Notes: a model not told the origin generated them from the sequence alone. 56,137 bases of DNA from an uncultured Collinsella sp. (GCA_902493515.1 CABUPE010000013.1:1-56137); one strand, 5' to 3'; numbered from the stretch's first letter, positions 1 through 8,488 are shown. Translations and numbers: made by a program.

Positions 1-67
1 GACAGGATTTGAACCTGCGACATCCTGCTCCCAAAGCAGGCGCGCTACCAAACTGCGCCACGTCCCG
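1..67 (-). tRNA. tRNA-Pro (anticodon TGG), 3' end cut off by window edge
   Basis: Read on the minus strand, the sequence folds as a tRNA: acceptor 5' strand CGGGACG at 61-67, a D-arm, an anticodon stem-loop CTGCTTTGGGAGCAG with anticodon TGG, and a T-arm GCAGGTTCAAATCCTGT running to base 1. The 3' acceptor strand and CCA lie outside the window. TGG reads proline CCN codons. Confidence 0.93.
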
Positions 68-118
68 AAGGTGTTGAGCAGCTAAGGTCTAAACCTTGCG
101 TGTCCCAAAGCGAAGGAA

Positions 119-147
119 ATTATAGGGGAGACTCCCCGCCTGTGCAA
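119..147 (-). promoter_or_regulatory. Sigma-70-type promoter of tRNA-Pro
   Basis: On the minus strand a -35 TTGCAC (142-147) and a perfect -10 TATAAT (119-124) are separated by exactly 17 bp. They point at the tRNA, whose 5' end is about 50 bp downstream. The spacer contains GGGGAGTCTCCCC, a small palindrome between the two hexamers. Confidence 0.75.
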
Positions 148-158
148 GCGCAGAAACC

Positions 159-1517
159 CTAGCTCCTCGAATGTGCGACAAACTTGCTGTGGAGCAGACC
201 GATCACAAACGCCACCACGGCAACCGGCGCCCACGCGGCACCGATGTCTGCCAGGGGTAGCGCATCAAACGGCAGCCACGCGCCCGCAAAGAACGCATCG
301 CGGACCGAGGTGATCACGCTCTGCACGGCAACCACGCCGCCGACCCAGACCCACACCTGCGGATGAGCGTCGCAAAAGCCGTGTACCAAACCCATGAGGA
401 CCAGCACGATGTCGACGGGATACAAGGCGTTGAGCATGGGCACCGAGAACATGAGGATCACGTCGAGGCCCACGTTGGAGAGCACGCACGAAAACGCTGC
501 GAACACAAAGGCGAGAATCGCAAAGGGACGGCGCATGGCCTCCTCGGAGGCCTCCGCTCCCCCTTTAACCACATACGTTTCGCAGAAGTAACGCGCGCAG
601 CAGCTGATGAGGCCGATGCACACGTTCATGCAGGCGAGGAAGAAGATGGCGAAGACCACGACCGTGCCGGCAAGCCCAAAGTGCATGGAGGCCGAGCGGG
701 CGAGAATGGTGGCGCCGTTGGTGGCGTCGGACATCACGGTGCCGAGCTGCATACCGGCAAGGGCTAAGCCGCAGTAGATGACGGCCATGAGCACGCCCGC
801 GATCACACCGGAACGCGAAATCTCGAAGGCCACGCGTTTGTCATCGGTAACGCCCAACTCGTGGATGGTCTCGGCGATGATGATGCCGAAGGCGAGTGAC
901 GCGAGCAGGTCCATGGTCTGATAGCCGGTCAAGAAGCCCTGCACGGCGGCACCGGCATTGTAGGGAGCCTGAGGCGCGGCAGCGGGACCCAACGGCGAGA
1001 CCACGGCGGCACCCACAACCAGCACGATGAGCGCAATGAGCGCGGGGCCCGTAATGCGGCCGAGCACGCGCGTGATGACGCCCGGACGCAGCGTGAGCGC
1101 AAACGCGACGACAAAGAAGCCAACGGCAAACACCAGGCGAGCCGTGCCAAGCGAGACGCCCTCGGGCAGCAGCGGCACCAGCATCTCGAAGGCCGTGGAG
1201 CTCGTACGCGGAATGGCCAGGCACGGGCCGATCGCTAAATAGACCGCCGCGACAAAGAACTCACCGAACTTGGGGTGCACGCGGCCGGCAAGCTCGCGCG
1301 CCGTTCCGGCAAGCGCCACGGCGATAAAGCCCATGACGGGCAGGCCGATGGCGGCAATCAAAAAGCCAACCATGGCAAGCGGTGTGGCCGTGCCGGCCTG
1401 GAGCGCCAGCAATGGCGGAATGATGAGGTTACCGGCGCCAAAGAGCATCGAGAACAGCGCAATGCCGACGGTAACGACATGGTCGAAGCGCAGACCGCGC
1501 GGTGCGGATGAGGCCAT
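159..1517 (-). CDS. brnQ: Branched-chain amino acid transporter, BrnQ/LIVCS family
   Basis: Integral membrane carrier expected to import leucine, isoleucine and valine with Na+ or H+. The 452-residue protein has about 12 hydrophobic segments and the family's opening region (ALFSMLFGAGNLIIPPLL near residues 20-38), which marks BrnQ carriers. The reading frame is open further upstream to 1574, but the ATG at 1517 is chosen because AAAGGTG lies just before it and homologues start a few residues before the first helix. It is separated from the upstream cysteine desulfurase gene by a terminator, so it is probably its own unit. No T-box or leucine leader is visible in the short 5' region. Confidence 0.9.
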   Translation of the reverse strand: MASSAPRGLRFDHVVTVGIALFSMLFGAGNLIIPPLLALQAGTATPLAMVGFLIAAIGLPVMGFIAVALAGTARELAGRVHPKFGEFFVAAVYLAIGPCLAIPRTSSTAFEMLVPLLPEGVSLGTARLVFAVGFFVVAFALTLRPGVITRVLGRITGPALIALIVLVVGAAVVSPLGPAAAPQAPYNAGAAVQGFLTGYQTMDLLASLAFGIIIAETIHELGVTDDKRVAFEISRSGVIAGVLMAVIYCGLALAGMQLGTVMSDATNGATILARSASMHFGLAGTVVVFAIFFLACMNVCIGLISCCARYFCETYVVKGGAEASEEAMRRPFAILAFVFAAFSCVLSNVGLDVILMFSVPMLNALYPVDIVLVLMGLVHGFCDAHPQVWVWVGGVVAVQSVITSVRDAFFAGAWLPFDALPLADIGAAWAPVAVVAFVIGLLHSKFVAHSRS

Positions 1518-1540
1518 AGGCACACCTTTCGGGTCGAAAC

Positions 1541-1571
1541 AAAAACGGGACGGGCAAAAACACCCATCCCG
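1541..1571 (-). terminator. Rho-independent terminator after the cysteine desulfurase gene
   Basis: In the minus-strand RNA, CGGGATGGG pairs with CCCGTCCCG (with one G-U pair) around a TGTTTTTG loop and is followed by TTTTT. It ends the selenium-gene transcript before brnQ. Confidence 0.8.
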
Positions 1572-1594
1572 CAAGTATAAACGGTCTAGCAGCT

Positions 1595-2734
1595 TTAGCA
1601 GGCTAAATCGCGCAAAGCGTCAATCGCGGTATCGACTTCCTCGTCCGTGTTGAAATACCCAAACGAGAAGCGAACGACACCCTGGCGCTCGGTCCCGAGC
1701 GCGCGGTGCATGAGCGGAGCGCAATGGGCGCCGGGGCGCGTCGCAATCCCCCACCCTTGCATGAGCGCGTCCGAGATCTCGGCAGAGTCGATATCACCCA
1801 CGTTGAGTGAGACGATCGCCGAGCGCACGGGCTGGTCAAACGCACCGTAGAGCTTAATCCCCGGAATCTCGCGCACGCCAGCGAGAAAGCGATCAGCCAG
1901 CGCTCGCTCATGCGCCGCGATCGCCTCGACCCCGCCTTGCGCCTCGATAAAGTCGAGGCCGGCAGAAAGGCCCGCGATGCCGTGGCCGTTGAGCGTGCCC
2001 GCCTCAAGACGCGTGGGCCACTCAAGCGGCTGCAGCGCATCGAAGCTGTGCACGCCCGTGCCGCCCATGGCCCACGGCCACACGTCAATGCCCTCCGCCA
2101 CGGCCAGCCCGCCGGTCCCCTGCGGACCCATGAGTCCCTTGTGGCCAGTAAAGCACACCACGTCGAGCCCCATGGCCTGCATATCGATATGCGCCGTGCC
2201 GGCAGACTGCGAGGCATCGACGATCACCAGCGCGCCGGCCGCATGGGCCATGGCGGCCACGCGCGCAATGTCGACCTCATTGCCGGTCACATTGGAGGCG
2301 TGCGTCACCACTACGGCACGCGTGTCAGGCGTCACCAGCCGCTCGAGCTCGTCGTAGTCGAGCGCGCCGCTCGCATCGCAGCCCGCATGCTCAACGGTCA
2401 CGCCCCGCTCTACCGCCAGGCGGTTAAGCGGACGTAGCACGGAGTTGTGCTCGAGCACCGTCGTGACCACACGGTCGCCGGGGCACACCACCCCGTTGAT
2501 GGCGGTGTTGAGCGCCGCCGTAGAATTGGGCGTAAAACAAACATGGTCCGCCCTCGGGCAGCCCAGCAAGCGCGCAAGCTTGGCACGGCAAGCATGAATC
2601 GTACGAGCGGCATCGAGGGCACCCGACGTGGCCCCGCGCCCGGCATTGCCGAGCGAACACATCGCCTGCGTCACGGCATCGATCACCGTCTGCGGCTTAT
2701 GCATGGTCGTCGCCGCGTTATCCAGGTAGATCAT
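1595..2734 (-). CDS. Cysteine desulfurase / selenocysteine lyase-like PLP enzyme
   Basis: Class V aminotransferase fold, 379 residues. It should remove sulfur (or selenium) from cysteine (or selenocysteine) as a protein-bound persulfide. Visible are the N-terminal YLDNAATT, the PLP-lysine motif FTGHKGLMGPQG near residue 200 and the loop RPGAHCAPLMHRALGT with the candidate catalytic Cys near residue 335. The start at 2734 is set by GGGAGGT just upstream. Its ATG overlaps the stop of the DUF3343 gene (ATGA), so the two are translationally coupled. Last gene of selD-yedF-DUF3343-csd. That setting suggests it mobilises selenium for selenophosphate or an Se cofactor; supply of sulfur to Fe-S clusters is the alternative. 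Confidence 0.88.
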   Translation of the reverse strand: MIYLDNAATTMHKPQTVIDAVTQAMCSLGNAGRGATSGALDAARTIHACRAKLARLLGCPRADHVCFTPNSTAALNTAINGVVCPGDRVVTTVLEHNSVLRPLNRLAVERGVTVEHAGCDASGALDYDELERLVTPDTRAVVVTHASNVTGNEVDIARVAAMAHAAGALVIVDASQSAGTAHIDMQAMGLDVVCFTGHKGLMGPQGTGGLAVAEGIDVWPWAMGGTGVHSFDALQPLEWPTRLEAGTLNGHGIAGLSAGLDFIEAQGGVEAIAAHERALADRFLAGVREIPGIKLYGAFDQPVRSAIVSLNVGDIDSAEISDALMQGWGIATRPGAHCAPLMHRALGTERQGVVRFSFGYFNTDEEVDTAIDALRDLAC

Positions 2735-2982
2735 CGCACGACCTCCCACATGTCGATTACCGTAAAGCCCTCGGTGGGGACGCCCGCCGCGGCAAGCTCG
2801 CCGCGCAGCAGGTCCTCATCCGAAGGCAGCGCCTTCCACGCCAAGCCGCAGCCGGCAGCGACCTCCCCGGGCACGGGAATCGTGCGCCCGGGAAGGCCGC
2901 GCTCGACGCATAGGGTCTCGCACCCCATGGCGGCCGCCGTGGTAGGAAACGTGATGACAAGCGCCGGGCGCTTTTCTCTCAT
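2731..2982 (-). CDS. DUF3343 family putative Se/S carrier protein
   Basis: Small protein of 83 residues resembling the DUF3343 family, annotated elsewhere as putative Se/S carrier-like. It has an N-terminal beta-strand LVITFPTTAAAMGCE and the family's PVPGEVAAGCGLAW segment with a conserved Cys near residue 45 as a possible chalcogen carrier. The ATG at 2982 is preferred over an in-frame TTG five codons upstream. It sits between yedF (18 bp gap) and the desulfurase (4-bp ATGA overlap), so it probably hands Se or S between these partners. The biochemical role is unproven. Confidence 0.8.
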   Translation of the reverse strand: MREKRPALVITFPTTAAAMGCETLCVERGLPGRTIPVPGEVAAGCGLAWKALPSDEDLLRGELAAAGVPTEGFTVIDMWEVVR

Positions 2983-3000
2983 GGCAATCCCGCCCAAACG

Positions 3001-3627
3001 CTACGGGCGCACGACGCGCACGGCCTGCTCCATCTTCTCCACGATCACGTACATGTTGGTGACCTCGCCCACCGCAAGCTGGTCTTTAATGCCATAGTGA
3101 TCGAGGCAGGTACCGCAGGTGAGAATCTCGACGCCCTGCTCGGCCAGTCCCTTCAGGTCGTCGAGCACCGGCGAGCCCTCGACGGTGAGCTTGGCGCCGC
3201 CGTTGTAGAACAACATGGTCGCGGGCAGCTCCTCCTGTTGCGTCACGGCAAAGATGAAGGCCTTCATGAGCTTGTGGCCCAGCTCGTCGTCGCCGCGGCC
3301 CATACAGTCGGTGTAGACGGAAATGACGAGCTTGCCCTTGCCGGCGCTGGCATCACAAAAGGCAGCGTCATCCTGCTCGGGATCAGCCACGGCAACGGCG
3401 CCAGAGGTCGCCACGGTCACGTGCCACTCGGCGTCAGAAACCTTCTCGACCGAGGCCGTGCAGCCCTTCTCCTGCGCCATCTTGGAGATGTTCTTGACGG
3501 CGGTCTCGTTGTCGACCGAGGTCACGACGGCGCCCTCTCCATCGAGCTGCTTCAGGGCTTTGAGCGTCTTAACGACGGGCAGCGGGCAGGCATCGCCCAT
3601 GGCATTGACTTCAATCTTGGTAGACAT
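3001..3627 (-). CDS. yedF: Selenium metabolism protein YedF (TusA domain plus DsrE-like domain)
   Basis: The 208-residue protein has an N-terminal TusA/SirA-like domain (residues 1-70) with the CPxP-type motif GDACPLPVVKTLKAL, and a C-terminal DsrE-like domain (about 95-205) with GRGDDELGHKLMKAF and a conserved ILTCGTCLDHYG Cys pair near residues 170-175. This two-domain layout is that of YedF, found almost always beside selD in selenium-using anaerobes. It is thought to carry or deliver selenium, though the exact reaction is unknown. RBS GAAAGGA precedes the ATG. It follows selD after 60 bp. Confidence 0.9.
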   Translation of the reverse strand: MSTKIEVNAMGDACPLPVVKTLKALKQLDGEGAVVTSVDNETAVKNISKMAQEKGCTASVEKVSDAEWHVTVATSGAVAVADPEQDDAAFCDASAGKGKLVISVYTDCMGRGDDELGHKLMKAFIFAVTQQEELPATMLFYNGGAKLTVEGSPVLDDLKGLAEQGVEILTCGTCLDHYGIKDQLAVGEVTNMYVIVEKMEQAVRVVRP

Positions 3628-3646
3628 AGCTTTTCCTTTCGAAAGA

Positions 3647-3664
3647 ACCGTTCTAGAGAACGGT
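3647..3664. promoter_or_regulatory. 8-bp inverted repeat between selD and yedF
   Basis: ACCGTTCT and AGAACGGT face each other across AG. There is no U-tract on either strand, so this is more likely an operator or an RNA-processing hairpin than a terminator. Confidence 0.35.
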
Positions 3665-3687
3665 AAACAGTTACATAAACGTGCGGG

Positions 3688-4737
3688 CTAGCGAACAACG
3701 TGGACGGCAGGACCGCCTGGCACCGGCTCGCACACGCGACCGACGACGGCGGCAATACGTCCTTCGGCATGCAGACGGCGCGCAAGCTCATCCACATCGG
3801 CAGCAGGCGCCGCGATGAGCAAGCCGCCCGAGGTCTGCGGATCGTACAGCGCATCCAACATACCCGGCTCCAGGTCCTCGTCGGCAGCCACACGCGGGCC
3901 AAAGAAGTCCTGGTTGCGGTAGGAGCCCGCGGGGATAATGCCCAGACGCGCCATGTCGAGCACCTGGTCAAAGAGCGGTACCGCTCCCGACGCAAGCTCA
4001 ACCTGCACGCCCGAGCCCTCGGCCATCTCGCACGCGTGCCCGATCAGGCCAAAGCCCGTGACATCGGTGCAGCCGTGAAGCTCAAGTCCCTCGGCCAGAC
4101 GAATCGGCGCCTCGTTAAGGGTGCACATCGAGTCAAACATGGCTGCGGCCTCGTCCTGCTCGATGAGCTCGCCCTTGATGGCTGTGGTGATGATGCCCGA
4201 GCCAACCGCCTTGGTCAGCAGCAGGACATCGCCCACGCATGCACCGCTGTTGGCGAGCATGCGGCCGAGCGCGACAAAGCCGCTCACGGACAGGCCGTAC
4301 TTGGGCTCGTCGTCGTTGATGGTATGGCCGCCCGCGATGGAGCAACCCGCCTCGACGCACTTGTCGGCGCCGCCCGCCAGAATCTGGCCGACGACCTCGA
4401 TGCCCAGGCAGCTCGGGATGCACAGCAAGTTCATGGCATGGCTCGGCCGCCCGCCCATGGCGTAGATATCCGACAGCGAGTTGGCCGCGGCGATCTGGCC
4501 AAAGAGGAACGGGTCGTCGACCATCGGTGGGAAGAAGTCGATGGACTGCACGAGCCCCAGGTTCTCCCCTACGCGGAAGACGCTCGCATCGTCGGAGGTA
4601 TCGAACCCTACGAGCAGGTTGTCGTTATGCACATTGGGTAAATCGCCCAGGACCTGGGCGAGGGCTCCGGGAGCCAACTTAGCGGCTCAACCGCTCGCGG
4701 CCGTCATGGACGTGAGCCTAATCTGATCGTCAGCCAT
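3688..4737 (-). CDS. selD: Selenide, water dikinase SelD, selenocysteine-containing (UGA at codon 17)
   Basis: Makes selenophosphate from selenide and ATP, the Se donor for selenocysteine and other Se uses. The stop-free frame begins only at MAPGALAQVL, but in the same frame an ATG at 4737 with AGAGGAGG upstream gives MADDQIRLTSM and then AASG-UGA-AAKLAPGAL. The UGA (4687-4689) falls exactly where E. coli SelD has its catalytic Cys17 (GCGCK), so it is read as selenocysteine; the conserved Lys follows three residues later. The full length of 349 residues matches the family. An immediate hairpin GGCTCCCGGAGCC (4663-4675) lies in the SECIS-like position after the UGA. The second Cys of the E. 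coli motif is Ala here. Confidence 0.93.
4663..4675 (-). promoter_or_regulatory. Candidate bacterial SECIS hairpin in selD mRNA
   Basis: Beginning about 11 nt after the UGA, minus-strand RNA forms GGCUC-CCG-GAGCC inside the coding sequence. Its position fits bacterial SECIS elements recognised by SelB. Loop identity is not diagnostic, so the call depends on the UGA context. Confidence 0.5.
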
Positions 4738-4807
4738 CGATACCTCCTCTCATCGGTCAATCATTTTCTCCCAGTATACGCATGAATGCGAGCCTGCGGC
4801 GGATGCA

Positions 4808-5572
4808 TTAATTGAGCGCCTGTGCGCGAATCGCCGCGCCAATCGCTCCGGCAAAGCGAGCCTGGGGCGAGGTGGTCACCGGCGACCCCAGCAGCTCGCC
4901 CAACCGCTCCACCACGAAGGCGTTCTCGCACAGGCCACCGGTCAGGTAGTACGGGGCGCCCGCGGCCTGCCCGGCCATGGTCGCCACGCGCGAGACCACG
5001 CTGTCGATCACGCCACGTGCAATGTTCTCGCGCGGCTCACCGCGACCGATCAGGCTGATGACCTCGCTTTCGGCAAACACCGTGCACATGCTGCTGATCT
5101 TGGTGGGCTCACCGGAACGCGCAAGGTCGGCCATCTGCTGTTGGGAAATACCCAGACGGTCGGCCATGATCTCCAAAAAGCGCCCCGTACCGGCAGCGCA
5201 CTTGTCGTTCATGGCGAACTTGGCCACGCGGCCACTTTTAAGCTGAATGACCTTGGTGTCCTGGCCGCCCACGTCAATCACCGTGCCGTGATCGCCAAAC
5301 AGGCGCACGGCACCGGTGCCGTGGCAGGTGATCTCGGTCACGACCTTGTGCGCATAGGGCACGGCGACACGGCCGTAGCCGGTCGCGATCACGCGCACAT
5401 CGTCGGCTGCCACGTCATAGCCGGCCGCTGCCAGCGCCTCGCGCAGCCGCTCGGAAGCATCGACCGAGGAGAACCCGGTTGGCTGCACGCACGTCCACGC
5501 CACCGAACCCTCCCCGTCGACCACAGCAGCCTTAGCCGCCGTAGACCCGATATCGATCCCGATCCCTATCAT
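4808..5572 (-). CDS. YjiL-type activase of 2-hydroxyacyl-CoA dehydratase-like / double-cubane reductases
   Basis: ASKHA-fold ATPase of 254 residues that, as in HgdC/YjiL, uses ATP hydrolysis to push one low-potential electron into its partner. Motifs: phosphate-1 loop GIGIDIGSTAAK (residues 3-14), DVGGQDTKVIQL, the NDKCAAGTGRFLE loop whose Cys is a [4Fe-4S] ligand at the dimer interface, and SSMCTVFAESEV with the second cluster Cys. RBS GGGAGAGAG precedes the ATG. It follows the YjiM-like gene after a 155-bp gap that contains a structured repeat. Its neighbours make it the activator of the two reductases upstream. Confidence 0.9.
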   Translation of the reverse strand: MIGIGIDIGSTAAKAAVVDGEGSVAWTCVQPTGFSSVDASERLREALAAAGYDVAADDVRVIATGYGRVAVPYAHKVVTEITCHGTGAVRLFGDHGTVIDVGGQDTKVIQLKSGRVAKFAMNDKCAAGTGRFLEIMADRLGISQQQMADLARSGEPTKISSMCTVFAESEVISLIGRGEPRENIARGVIDSVVSRVATMAGQAAGAPYYLTGGLCENAFVVERLGELLGSPVTTSPQARFAGAIGAAIRAQALN

Positions 5573-5626
5573 GGCTCTCTCCCAATCTAAACATCAAAGA
5601 CAGCTGCGCGTTCAGGCGCCTTAGCT

Positions 5627-5731
5627 CTAGGTTTCTCAGGTGCCGGAGATTGCCCCGAAAGAGGAGCGCAGCGTACTTTGGGTACGCAAGCGACGGTTTG
5701 AGGAGCAAGATCCGGTGCCTGAGGAAGCTAG
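5627..5731 (+). repeat. Structured ~105-bp intergenic repeat, copy A
   Basis: A 21-nt outer stem (CTAGGTTTCTCAGGTGCCGGA against its near-complement, with G-U pairs) encloses the conserved strand GAAAGAGGAG, an inner hairpin GCGTAC-TTTGG-GTACGC and the conserved strand CGACGGTTTGA. The outer stem runs over the TAG stop of the adjacent reductase gene. It is the same element as at 6929, 22370 and 25466. Confidence 0.8.
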
Positions 5732-6891
5732 AGGGTTTCGATGAAGGCGGCGATGCGCGTCTCGATCTGGCCCATGTCACCGTTGCTGTAGTCGGTCTCG
5801 ATCTTCATATACGGAATACCCGCACCCTCGACGGCCTCCTGCATGCGCGCGCTCTCAACGTTGAAGGTGTGGCAGGCCTGTAGCACGCTCTCTACCACGC
5901 CATCGACATGGTACTTCTCGCACATGGTCAGTGTGTTCTCCATGCGGCCGTCGTTAGGCGTCATGACCGAGCAGTTGATATCCAGGTAGCGGTCGGCGAT
6001 GGCGCGCAGAATGTCGGGCGCGTCCGGGTCGATCATCATAGCCGCCGTGCGCTCACCCGAGCAGTCGTCCATGCACACGACCAAGCCGCCGTTGGACTCG
6101 ATGGTGCGGCCGATCTTGTTGATCACACCGCCCACCGGGCAACCGGTGATCAGAATGCGCTTGGCGTCCGCCGCAACCGGGCGCTCGCCCGCGTCGTAGG
6201 CCTCGCGCAGCTTGGCGACCTTTTGCTCCAGCTGCTGCGTATAGGCCTCGATATCAAAGCTGAAAGTACCGGCAAACATAGTGCTCATCAGGTCGATGCC
6301 GCTCATGGCCGCCGGCTGGTTGGCCTGCAGCGCAAACATCTCGAGCTGGGCCGCACGCAAGCGGTTGCGACGACGGACGGCAGCACGCAGGTCATCGTCG
6401 GTAATCGTGATGCCGTAGAAGCCCTCGAGCTCCTCCTTGAGCAGGCGGCACTCCTCGTACCAGCCTTCACGCTCGTAGGCGCGATCGCGACCCTGCGGAA
6501 GATGCAGAATGTGCGTGCGCTTGAGCTCGTTGAGTAGCTCGTACATCTTCTTCTTGCCGTCGCAGGTGGTCTCGCCGATGATCATGTCGCTAAAGTACGT
6601 AAACGGGCACTTTTGCGAATAGGCAAAACCATACGTCGACTTGATGAGCGGACACAGGTTTGCCGGCAGCACCTTCTCGGCCTCGGGAATCACCTCGTCG
6701 GACGTGCCGCACGGCGCCACGCTCGCAGCCCCCGCGGCATCGATAATCTCGAGCGGCGTGTAGCTGCACAGAAAACCGACCAGGCGATTACCCGCCTGCT
6801 TATAATCCTTGACGCGAATAAACGCCGCCTTGCGTTGCTCGTTGAACTCCTCAAACGTGGACGGCAACGGCTGCTCAATATTTTCCGACAT
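5728..6891 (-). CDS. Double-cubane-cluster anaerobic reductase (YjiM / 2-hydroxyacyl-CoA dehydratase D-component family), paralogue 1
   Basis: The 387-residue protein closely follows E. coli YjiM in layout. Cys-bearing motifs in order: ANLCPLIKSTYGF (Cys80), SQKCPFTYFSDMIIGETTCDGKKK (Cys95 and Cys110), a MDDCSG segment, INCSVMTPNDGRM and LQACHTFNVE; several are Fe-S ligands in the family. Double-cubane proteins carry an [8Fe-9S] cluster and reduce small molecules after ATP-driven activation; the natural substrate is unknown. The ATG at 6891 has AAGGAGTT upstream, and the open frame beyond it to 7251 is unrelated. It lies between paralogue 2 and the activase. True 2-hydroxyacyl-CoA dehydratase activity is less likely because no CoA-transferase or second partner gene is present. 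Confidence 0.88.
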   Translation of the reverse strand: MSENIEQPLPSTFEEFNEQRKAAFIRVKDYKQAGNRLVGFLCSYTPLEIIDAAGAASVAPCGTSDEVIPEAEKVLPANLCPLIKSTYGFAYSQKCPFTYFSDMIIGETTCDGKKKMYELLNELKRTHILHLPQGRDRAYEREGWYEECRLLKEELEGFYGITITDDDLRAAVRRRNRLRAAQLEMFALQANQPAAMSGIDLMSTMFAGTFSFDIEAYTQQLEQKVAKLREAYDAGERPVAADAKRILITGCPVGGVINKIGRTIESNGGLVVCMDDCSGERTAAMMIDPDAPDILRAIADRYLDINCSVMTPNDGRMENTLTMCEKYHVDGVVESVLQACHTFNVESARMQEAVEGAGIPYMKIETDYSNGDMGQIETRIAAFIETL

Positions 6892-6928
6892 ATAACTCCT
6901 TAACAAACCTTTTAACCAACCAAGGAAA

Positions 6929-7030
6929 CGGCTTTCCCAGGTGCCCGAGGTTGCCGTGAAAGAGGAGCGCCGCGTACTTTGGTATGCAAGCGATGGTTTG
7001 AACGGCAAGATCGGGTGCTTGGGGAAGCCG
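6929..7030 (+). repeat. Structured ~100-bp intergenic repeat, copy B
   Basis: A 20-bp outer stem (CGGCTTTCCCAGGTGCCCGA against its complement, four G-U pairs), an inner TTGCCGT/ACGGCAA stem, the loop strands GAAAGAGGAG and CGATGGTTTGAA, and an apical GCGTAC-TTTG-GTATGC hairpin. It sits between the two reductase genes. The stems differ from copy A but stay paired. Confidence 0.8.
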
Positions 7031-7045
7031 CTGGACCGGATAGCC

Positions 7046-8329
7046 CTAAATGGTTTCCAAGAAAGCCTCAATCCTGGTTTGCAGTTGGCCTGCATCCTCG
7101 CCGGCGTAGTCGGTCGTGATGTGCATAAACGGAATGCCGGCCTGCTCGGCGGCCTTCTCCACGGCAAACGACTCCATCTCGTAGAGCGTGCAGAACTGCA
7201 GGGCCACATCGACGATGCCGTCGGCATGCAGGTCCTTCGCCATCTGGACAATGTCCTTCATACGCTGGTCGTTGGGCGTAAAGACGGCGCAGTTGATCTT
7301 AAAGTAGCGCTCGGCGATGGCATCGAGCATCTCGTCGACCGTCTCACCGGACTCGTCAACCAGGTCTTTGTAGTAGCGCGAGCCCGTGCAGGACTCCTCG
7401 CCGACCACAACGCCGCCAGCCTTCTCGATGAGGTTGAACAGCTTCCAGTTGGGCACGGCCATGGGCGTACCGGTGTACAGGATGCGCTTGGTCCCCTTGG
7501 GTGCCACGCCCTCGCCGGCCTCGACACGCTGCTCACACTCAGCCGCCATATCGTTAATGGCTCCGGTCAGACGCGGCGTGTCATCCATAAAGGCGGCCTG
7601 CACGGTCAGCAGGCTATCGAGACCGCTGATGGGCGCCGGGTCGGCAGCGCGGGTCGCAGCCAGACGCTGCAGGGCGCGACGCTTCTCATTGACGGCGTGG
7701 ATGGCAGCCTTCAGACGCTCGGGCGTAATCTTGACGCCACACTCTTCCTCGATCTTGGCGGCGAGCTTCTTGACCTCGGCCTTCCAGGTCACGAGCGTCG
7801 ACTCGTCGTGCACGTTGGGAATATCCATGACGTACATGTTCTTTTGCGTGGCAAAGAACTCGTAGGCCTTCTTCTTGCCATCGCAGGTGCTCTCGCCCAC
7901 CACCAGATCACTCGACTCAATGTAGGGGCAGACCTCACCCAGCTTAAAGCCGGCAAAGCTCTTGATGAGCGGACAGGTGTTGCGCGGCAAGTGCTCCTCG
8001 ACTTTGTCGGTTGCCCAGTCGGCACCCGAGCACAGACCCACAGGGATACCGTCGCAGGCGAGCACGATCTCCTCGGGCACGTAGACGCAGAAGCTGCCAA
8101 CAATCTTGGTGGCCTCGCCAGCCTCCTTCTTGTCGAGCATCTCCTTAATACGGCCGCTGTGGATGTTGGTGGCGACAAAATCCAGGTAGGACGTGGACTT
8201 GGGGCGATTGTTCTGCGTCAGGAACATATCGCCGTACATCTGGCCCACGGCGCCCAGCAGCATGTCGTGGTCGGCAAGATTCATGCCGAGGCTCTCCCAC
8301 ATCGGATGGAAATCGAATTCTTCAGCCAT
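7046..8329 (-). CDS. Double-cubane-cluster anaerobic reductase family protein, paralogue 2
   Basis: A 427-residue paralogue of the downstream YjiM-like protein. It keeps the same Cys-containing blocks (RNTCPLIKSFAGF, GEVCPYIESSDLVVGESTC followed by DGKKK, EESCTGSR, INCAVFTPNDQRM, LQFCTLYEME) and the closing TDYAGEDAGQLQTRIEAF. It has about 40 extra N-terminal residues. RBS GAGAGGGG precedes the ATG. The two paralogues plus one activase could form a heteromer like the alpha and beta subunits of 2-hydroxyacyl-CoA dehydratases, or two separate homodimers sharing one activator; sequence alone does not decide. The leader upstream is long and structured. Confidence 0.87.
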   Translation of the reverse strand: MAEEFDFHPMWESLGMNLADHDMLLGAVGQMYGDMFLTQNNRPKSTSYLDFVATNIHSGRIKEMLDKKEAGEATKIVGSFCVYVPEEIVLACDGIPVGLCSGADWATDKVEEHLPRNTCPLIKSFAGFKLGEVCPYIESSDLVVGESTCDGKKKAYEFFATQKNMYVMDIPNVHDESTLVTWKAEVKKLAAKIEEECGVKITPERLKAAIHAVNEKRRALQRLAATRAADPAPISGLDSLLTVQAAFMDDTPRLTGAINDMAAECEQRVEAGEGVAPKGTKRILYTGTPMAVPNWKLFNLIEKAGGVVVGEESCTGSRYYKDLVDESGETVDEMLDAIAERYFKINCAVFTPNDQRMKDIVQMAKDLHADGIVDVALQFCTLYEMESFAVEKAAEQAGIPFMHITTDYAGEDAGQLQTRIEAFLETI

Positions 8330-8374
8330 GACGGTTCCCCTCTCGAACCAAAAATGAATAGCTACGGTATTGCT

Positions 8375-8404
8375 GCACGGTGGGTGGCGAAAACCCAGCC
8401 GTGC
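8375..8404 (-). promoter_or_regulatory. Stable 5'-UTR hairpin before reductase paralogue 2
   Basis: In minus-strand RNA GCACGG-C-TGGGT pairs with ACCCA-CCGTGC around TTTCGCC, leaving one bulged C. There is no U-tract after it, so it is not a terminator; it lies about 45 nt before the start codon. Confidence 0.45.
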
Positions 8405-8488
8405 TCAAACCCGGAATTTTGGGGAACCTGTTTTGCGGTCGATTATTTAGTTGTGCGTCGTCTCTCCCGGAGCCGTGAACATACCTGC

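Noticed and set aside
5728..8329. True 2-hydroxyacyl-CoA dehydratase (amino acid fermentation)
   Set aside because: The pair is closest to YjiM-type double-cubane proteins, and no CoA transferase, acyl-CoA dehydrogenase or Etf gene is nearby.
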